This document shows, in pieces, positions 60,725 to 64,000 of a stretch of 64,000 nucleotides of DNA; within the stretch, counting starts at the first letter, position 1; each line of letters starts with the position of its first letter. The position numbers and the translations under genes are program-made. Location of the stretch: positions 124,001 to 188,000 of the forward strand of contig JACKPM010000003.1 in assembly GCA_024233495.1 (NCBI GenBank), given 5' to 3'. The notes beneath the pieces are model-generated. The model searched no databases, had not been told where the DNA came from, and was given only the letters and a program-made list of their open reading frames with translations. The DNA comes from Chlamydiales bacterium (GTDB lineage: Bacteria > Chlamydiota > Chlamydiia > Chlamydiales > JAAKFR01).

Positions 60725-61276
60725 ATGTCTAGATTGAAGGAAAAGTACACAAAGGAAGTCAAAAAGCATCTGCATGAGACGTTCAAGTATAGTAACGTCA
60801 TGAAGATCCCACGGATGGTCAAGGTTGTCATCAACATGGGCCTTGCAGAGGCTGCTAAAGACAAAAACACTCTTCAAGCAATTGTAGAGGAATTGACGCT
60901 TCTTAGTGGTCAAAAGCCACAATTGACAAAAGCGCGCAAGTCTGTTGCTTCCTTTAAATTGAGAGAAGATCAAATCATTGGAGCAAAGGTCACTCTACGT
61001 GGTGAACGAATGTTTGACTTTATTGACAGATTTTTTAATATTGTTAGCCCTCGTATCCGCGACTTTCGTGGTTTTAACGACAGGTGTGATGGACGTGGAA
61101 GCTACTCCCTAGGCATCGATGACCAGCAGATCTTTCCCGAAATCAACCTCGACAACGTTAAGAAAACGCAGGGGATGCAAATTACTTTTGTAACAACGGC
61201 AGAGACCGACGATGAGTGCCGCGAGCTACTCAAGAGTTTGGGAATGCCATTTAAGAAGAAGGATAAGGCAGCGTAA
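60725..61276 (+). CDS. rplE: 50S ribosomal protein L5
   Basis: The 183-residue L5 contacts 5S rRNA and the P-site tRNA. IPRMVKVVINMGLAEA, LSGQKPQLTKARKSVASFKLRE and DFRGFNDRCDGRGSYSLGIDDQQIFPEI are present. rpsN (S14), which usually follows, is absent here, as in Chlamydia where it lies elsewhere. Confidence 0.97.
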   Translation: MSRLKEKYTKEVKKHLHETFKYSNVMKIPRMVKVVINMGLAEAAKDKNTLQAIVEELTLLSGQKPQLTKARKSVASFKLREDQIIGAKVTLRGERMFDFIDRFFNIVSPRIRDFRGFNDRCDGRGSYSLGIDDQQIFPEINLDNVKKTQGMQITFVTTAETDDECRELLKSLGMPFKKKDKAA

Positions 61277-61279
61277 ACT

Positions 61280-61672
61280 ATGAATGACCCAATTGCTGAT
61301 CTACTCACCCGTATGAGAAATGCGAGCATGGCTCGTCATCGTTACGTCGATCTCCCACATAGTAAATTGAAAGAGGAGATCGTAAAGCTCCTCAAGAAAG
61401 AAGGGTATATCGCTCACTATCTCATTAAAGAGGTAAAGCACAGAGGAACAATCCGTGTCTTTCTGAAATATGATGAGGAGCGCGAGCCTGTAATTCAAGG
61501 ACTACGCCGTGTTTCGAAGCCTTCACTTAGAAGATATGTATCGCATAAGGAGATACCTTATGTGCTCGGCGGTATGGGCACAGCCATTCTTTCTACATCG
61601 CACGGTCTGCTAGATGGAAAGAGTGCAAGACAAAAGAAAATTGGGGGCGAGCTTCTCGCCTTCGTATGGTAA
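61280..61672 (+). CDS. rpsH: 30S ribosomal protein S8
   Basis: The 130-residue S8 binds the central domain of 16S rRNA and is the spc-operon regulator in E. coli. MNDPIADLLTRMRNASMARH and the end LGGMGTAILSTSHGLLDGKSARQKKIGGELLAFVW are canonical. Confidence 0.97.
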   Translation: MNDPIADLLTRMRNASMARHRYVDLPHSKLKEEIVKLLKKEGYIAHYLIKEVKHRGTIRVFLKYDEEREPVIQGLRRVSKPSLRRYVSHKEIPYVLGGMGTAILSTSHGLLDGKSARQKKIGGELLAFVW

Positions 61673-61687
61673 CGGAGAAATATACGG

Positions 61688-62227
61688 ATGTCACGCAAAG
61701 CTAAAGTACCAATCACTCTCCCAAGCGGCGTAGAAGCAAAGCTTGATGGCAATGTTGTCACAGTTAAAGGTCCTAAGGGAACTTTGACACAAGAGCTCAC
61801 GCATGGCGTGATCATTGCTGTAGAGGGAAATGAAGTTCTAGTCTCACTTAAGCCTAATTATGACCAATACAAGAACTTCCTTGGCCTCTACTGGTCTTTG
61901 CTCTCAAACATGATTCATGGTGTGAGTGCAGGGTTCTCAAAGTCTCTTGAGATGATTGGGGTTGGTTATCGTGCTGCAGTTCAGGGAGACCTTTTAGACC
62001 TTCAGCTTGGCTATTCACATCCTGTGAAGTTGCCTATCCCGCAAGGGCTTGAAGTTAATGTTGATAAGAACGTAAACATCATTGTGTCGGGTGTGGATAA
62101 GCAGCAAGTTGGACAATTTGCAGCAGACATTCGTGCCAAACGTCCTCCTGAGCCTTACAAAGGTAAGGGAGTGCGTTACAAAGGTGAGTTTGTGCGTAAA
62201 AAAGCCGGTAAAGCAGGTAAGAAATAA
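61688..62227 (+). CDS. rplF: 50S ribosomal protein L6
   Basis: The 179-residue L6 sits near the factor-binding site. Two similar domains are visible: SRKAKVPITLPSGVEAKLDG with VKGPKGTL, and LEMIGVGYRAAVQGDLLDLQLGYSHPV. The end PEPYKGKGVRYKGEFVRKKAGKAG is diagnostic. Confidence 0.97.
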   Translation: MSRKAKVPITLPSGVEAKLDGNVVTVKGPKGTLTQELTHGVIIAVEGNEVLVSLKPNYDQYKNFLGLYWSLLSNMIHGVSAGFSKSLEMIGVGYRAAVQGDLLDLQLGYSHPVKLPIPQGLEVNVDKNVNIIVSGVDKQQVGQFAADIRAKRPPEPYKGKGVRYKGEFVRKKAGKAGKK

Positions 62228-62229
62228 TC

Positions 62230-62583
62230 ATGGAAAGTAGCAAGAAACACACAGCAGTTGTGAGAAAGAAACGTACTATGCGTGTAAGAAAGCGTTTGCG
62301 TGGTGATATGGAAAAGCCACGTCTTTGCGTCGTAAAGAGCAACCGTCACGTGACAGTGCAAGCGATTGATGATGAAAAGCACATCACACTCGCTAGTTTT
62401 TCTACAATTGGCGAAAAGACTACGAAGAGCAAAGAGTCTGGAAAGCAGATTGGGCTCAAGATTGCAGAGTTTCTTAAATCGAAAAAAGTGAAAAGAGTTG
62501 TCCTTGATCGTGGGCGCTTCAAATACCATGGCGTGATTGCTGCGGTTGCAGATGGTGCTCGAGAAGGTGGACTAGAGTTTTAA
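62230..62583 (+). CDS. rplR: 50S ribosomal protein L18
   Basis: The 117-residue L18 binds 5S rRNA. RKRLRGDMEKPRLCVVKSNRHVTVQAIDD and VVLDRGRFKYHGVIAAVADGAREGGLEF are characteristic. It lies two bases after rplF. Confidence 0.97.
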   Translation: MESSKKHTAVVRKKRTMRVRKRLRGDMEKPRLCVVKSNRHVTVQAIDDEKHITLASFSTIGEKTTKSKESGKQIGLKIAEFLKSKKVKRVVLDRGRFKYHGVIAAVADGAREGGLEF

Positions 62584-62598
62584 TTTACAGAGGAAATC

Positions 62599-63099
62599 AT
62601 GGCGAATAAGGGCGCACAACAGCAGCAACAAAAACCTGATGATGGACTAGAGGAAAAGGTACTCTTTGTTAACCGCTGCTCTAAAGTCGTAAAGGGTGGA
62701 CGTAAGTTCAGCTTTTCAGCACTGATCTTGGTAGGAGATCAGAATGGGAGTGTCGGTTACGGCTTTGCAAAAGCAAATGAGTTGACCGATGCGATCCGCA
62801 AGGGTGGGGAAGCAGCACGTAAGAATATGGTGACTTTTGAGATGGAAGGGGTCACTATCCCTCACGAAGTGCTGGTCGACTATGATGGGGCGCGGTTATT
62901 GCTGAAGCCTGCTCCCGATGGAACTGGTGTTGTCGCCGGATCTAGAGTGCGTTCAATTCTTGAATTTGCTGGATTACGCGATGTTGTCGCAAAGAATCTT
63001 GGGTCTAACAACCCAATCAACCAGGTAAAGGCAACCTTTAAAGCGTTGCTCAAGCTAAGAAACAAGAAGCGAAGAATGGAACTGAGGGGAATTTCATGA
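62599..63099 (+). CDS. rpsE: 30S ribosomal protein S5
   Basis: The 166-residue S5 contributes to decoding accuracy. It starts after GAGG with a glutamine-rich tail (GAQQQQQKPDDG). KVVKGGRKFSFSALILVGDQNGSVGYGFAKANE and the C-terminal SNNPINQVKATFKALLKL are typical. It overlaps rplO by ATGA; rpmD (L30), normally between them, is missing, as in other Chlamydiae. Confidence 0.97.
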   Translation: MANKGAQQQQQKPDDGLEEKVLFVNRCSKVVKGGRKFSFSALILVGDQNGSVGYGFAKANELTDAIRKGGEAARKNMVTFEMEGVTIPHEVLVDYDGARLLLKPAPDGTGVVAGSRVRSILEFAGLRDVVAKNLGSNNPINQVKATFKALLKLRNKKRRMELRGIS

Positions 63100-63548
63100 G
63101 TATCAAACTAGAAGCGCTAGAGAATATTTCACGTCCAAAGAAAAGACGCAAGCTACTTGGGCGAGGCCCTGGATCTGGTAGAGGCAAGACCTCAGGCCGC
63201 GGTCAAAAAGGTATGGGGGCACGCTCTGGGTATAAAACACGTCAAGGCTACATCGGTGGTGGTGTTCCCCTGCACAAGAAAGTTCCAACAAGAGGCTTTT
63301 CAAACGCAAAATTCACTTGCCGTTTTGATGTAATCAATCTCGAACAAATTGAGAAAATCTACGAAGATGGTGAAACTGTAAGCGCAGAGACTCTTCGTGA
63401 AAAAGGGTACTTAAAAAAGTCTACAAATGGACTCAAAGTACTTGGTAAAGGCGAACTGACCAAGAAGGTGAAGTTTAAGATCGAGCGCATTTCTGAAAGT
63501 GCGCGGGCAAAGGTAAAAGATCACGAACTTAACCTTGTAGCAAGGTAG
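63096..63548 (+). CDS. rplO: 50S ribosomal protein L15
   Basis: The 150-residue L15 is a late 50S assembly protein. The Gly/Arg-rich GRGPGSGRGKTSGRGQKGMGARSG and the GFSNAKF segment are diagnostic. secY starts three bases after its stop. Confidence 0.96.
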   Translation: MSIKLEALENISRPKKRRKLLGRGPGSGRGKTSGRGQKGMGARSGYKTRQGYIGGGVPLHKKVPTRGFSNAKFTCRFDVINLEQIEKIYEDGETVSAETLREKGYLKKSTNGLKVLGKGELTKKVKFKIERISESARAKVKDHELNLVAR

Positions 63549-63551
63549 CCA

Positions 63552-64000
63552 ATGTTTGAGACAGTTAGGCGGATTGGGAGCATTCCCGAGCTTAAGGGCC
63601 GTATACTTTTTACGATTCTTATGTTGATCGTATGCCGTATAGGGGTGTTTATCCCTGTGCCTGGCATTAATGGAGATCAAGCTCTTGCCTTCTTTAAGCA
63701 AGCGACAGGGGGGGGGCAAAACCTTTTTCAGCTTGTTGATATCTTCTCAGGAGGAGCCTTCGCACAGATGACGGTGATTGCACTTGGTGTAGTTCCGTAT
63801 ATCTCAGCTTCCATTATTATGCAGCTGTTAATGGCAATTCTCCCTGGACTACAGAGGGAAGTTCGAGAGAATCCCTCTGTTGGTCGTCGTAAGATCAACA
63901 AGAATACCCGCCTGCTAACTGTCCTTTTAGCCTTTATTCAATCCTGCTTATATGCGCGCTACGCGCTTGGCATGAATTTGCAGAGTCCTGGAATCATTCT
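63552..64000 (+). CDS. secY: Preprotein translocase subunit SecY (partial at right edge)
   Basis: SecY is the central channel of the Sec translocon. The ATG at 63552 gives MFETVRRIGSIPELKGRILF, then the first membrane helix, the plug region (GGGQNLFQLVDIFSGGAFAQ), the helix ALGVVPYISASIIMQLL and the cytoplasmic loop LPGLQREVRENPSVGRRK. The first 149 residues are visible; the frame is open at the window's end. It follows rplO as in the standard spc operon. Confidence 0.96.
   Translation, partial: MFETVRRIGSIPELKGRILFTILMLIVCRIGVFIPVPGINGDQALAFFKQATGGGQNLFQLVDIFSGGAFAQMTVIALGVVPYISASIIMQLLMAILPGLQREVRENPSVGRRKINKNTRLLTVLLAFIQSCLYARYALGMNLQSPGII

Overview
The window comes from a member of the phylum Chlamydiae, most likely one of the amoeba- or arthropod-associated 'environmental' lineages and not the genus Chlamydia itself. 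The evidence is gene order and lineage-specific proteins. Homologues of C. trachomatis genes CT536-CT553 (dnaQ_2, tsaE, CT538, trxA, trmL, mip, aspS, hisS, uhpC, dnaE, CT546, CT547, lptE-like, rsbW, CT550, dacF, rsmB) are in order. They are followed by lnt-lpxC-fabZ-lpxA-fmt, a CT529-like inclusion protein and the S10-spc ribosomal cluster (rplC to secY). A MOMP-like porin is also present. CT numbers are recalled from the D/UW-3 annotation and were not computed. A full pyrimidine operon, a copper ATPase and several lineage-specific secreted proteins are not known from the genus Chlamydia. The genus and species cannot be named from the sequence alone.

Region 1 (1-5021) is a tightly overlapping operon carB(end)-pyrB-pyrC-pyrD-pyrE-pyrF for de novo UMP synthesis. 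PyrE and PyrF resemble the two halves of the eukaryotic UMP synthase, and PyrC and the CarB C-terminus resemble the animal CAD protein. Region 2 (5022-7148) holds glgC and a metallophosphoesterase (CT489-CT488 order) behind a clear sigma70-type promoter. Region 3 (7126-18313) is an accessory block: a copper ATPase, a hypothetical protein and a MOMP-like porin on the minus strand; then a coiled-coil protein, a very long MORN/YwqK-type repeat protein whose ribosome binding site sits in a perfect hairpin, an NSS amino-acid transporter, an exported sulfotransferase-like protein and an orphan small protein. Region 4 (18297-27851) has rsmD, a von Willebrand A protein paired with a TPR protein, a DMT-type transporter, two more TPR membrane proteins and an orphan OmpR-type response regulator.

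Region 5 (27852-29182) is a graveyard of mobile DNA: a frameshifted IS5-like transposase, a short TIR-bounded element and copies of hairpin-type repeats. The same repeats recur near 24.0, 38.9 and 48.2 kb. Region 6 (29183-49450) is the conserved CT536-CT553 block. Region 7 (49497-55173) is the lipoprotein/lipid A group (lnt, lpxC, fabZ, lpxA), fmt and the CT529-like protein. Region 8 (55351-64000) is the ribosomal protein cluster, with secY running off the right edge.

Relative to Chlamydia, the block homologous to CT536-CT553 is inverted against CT528-CT534. One junction lies between rsmB and lnt and the other near the transposon graveyard. No tRNA, rRNA or CRISPR array was seen.
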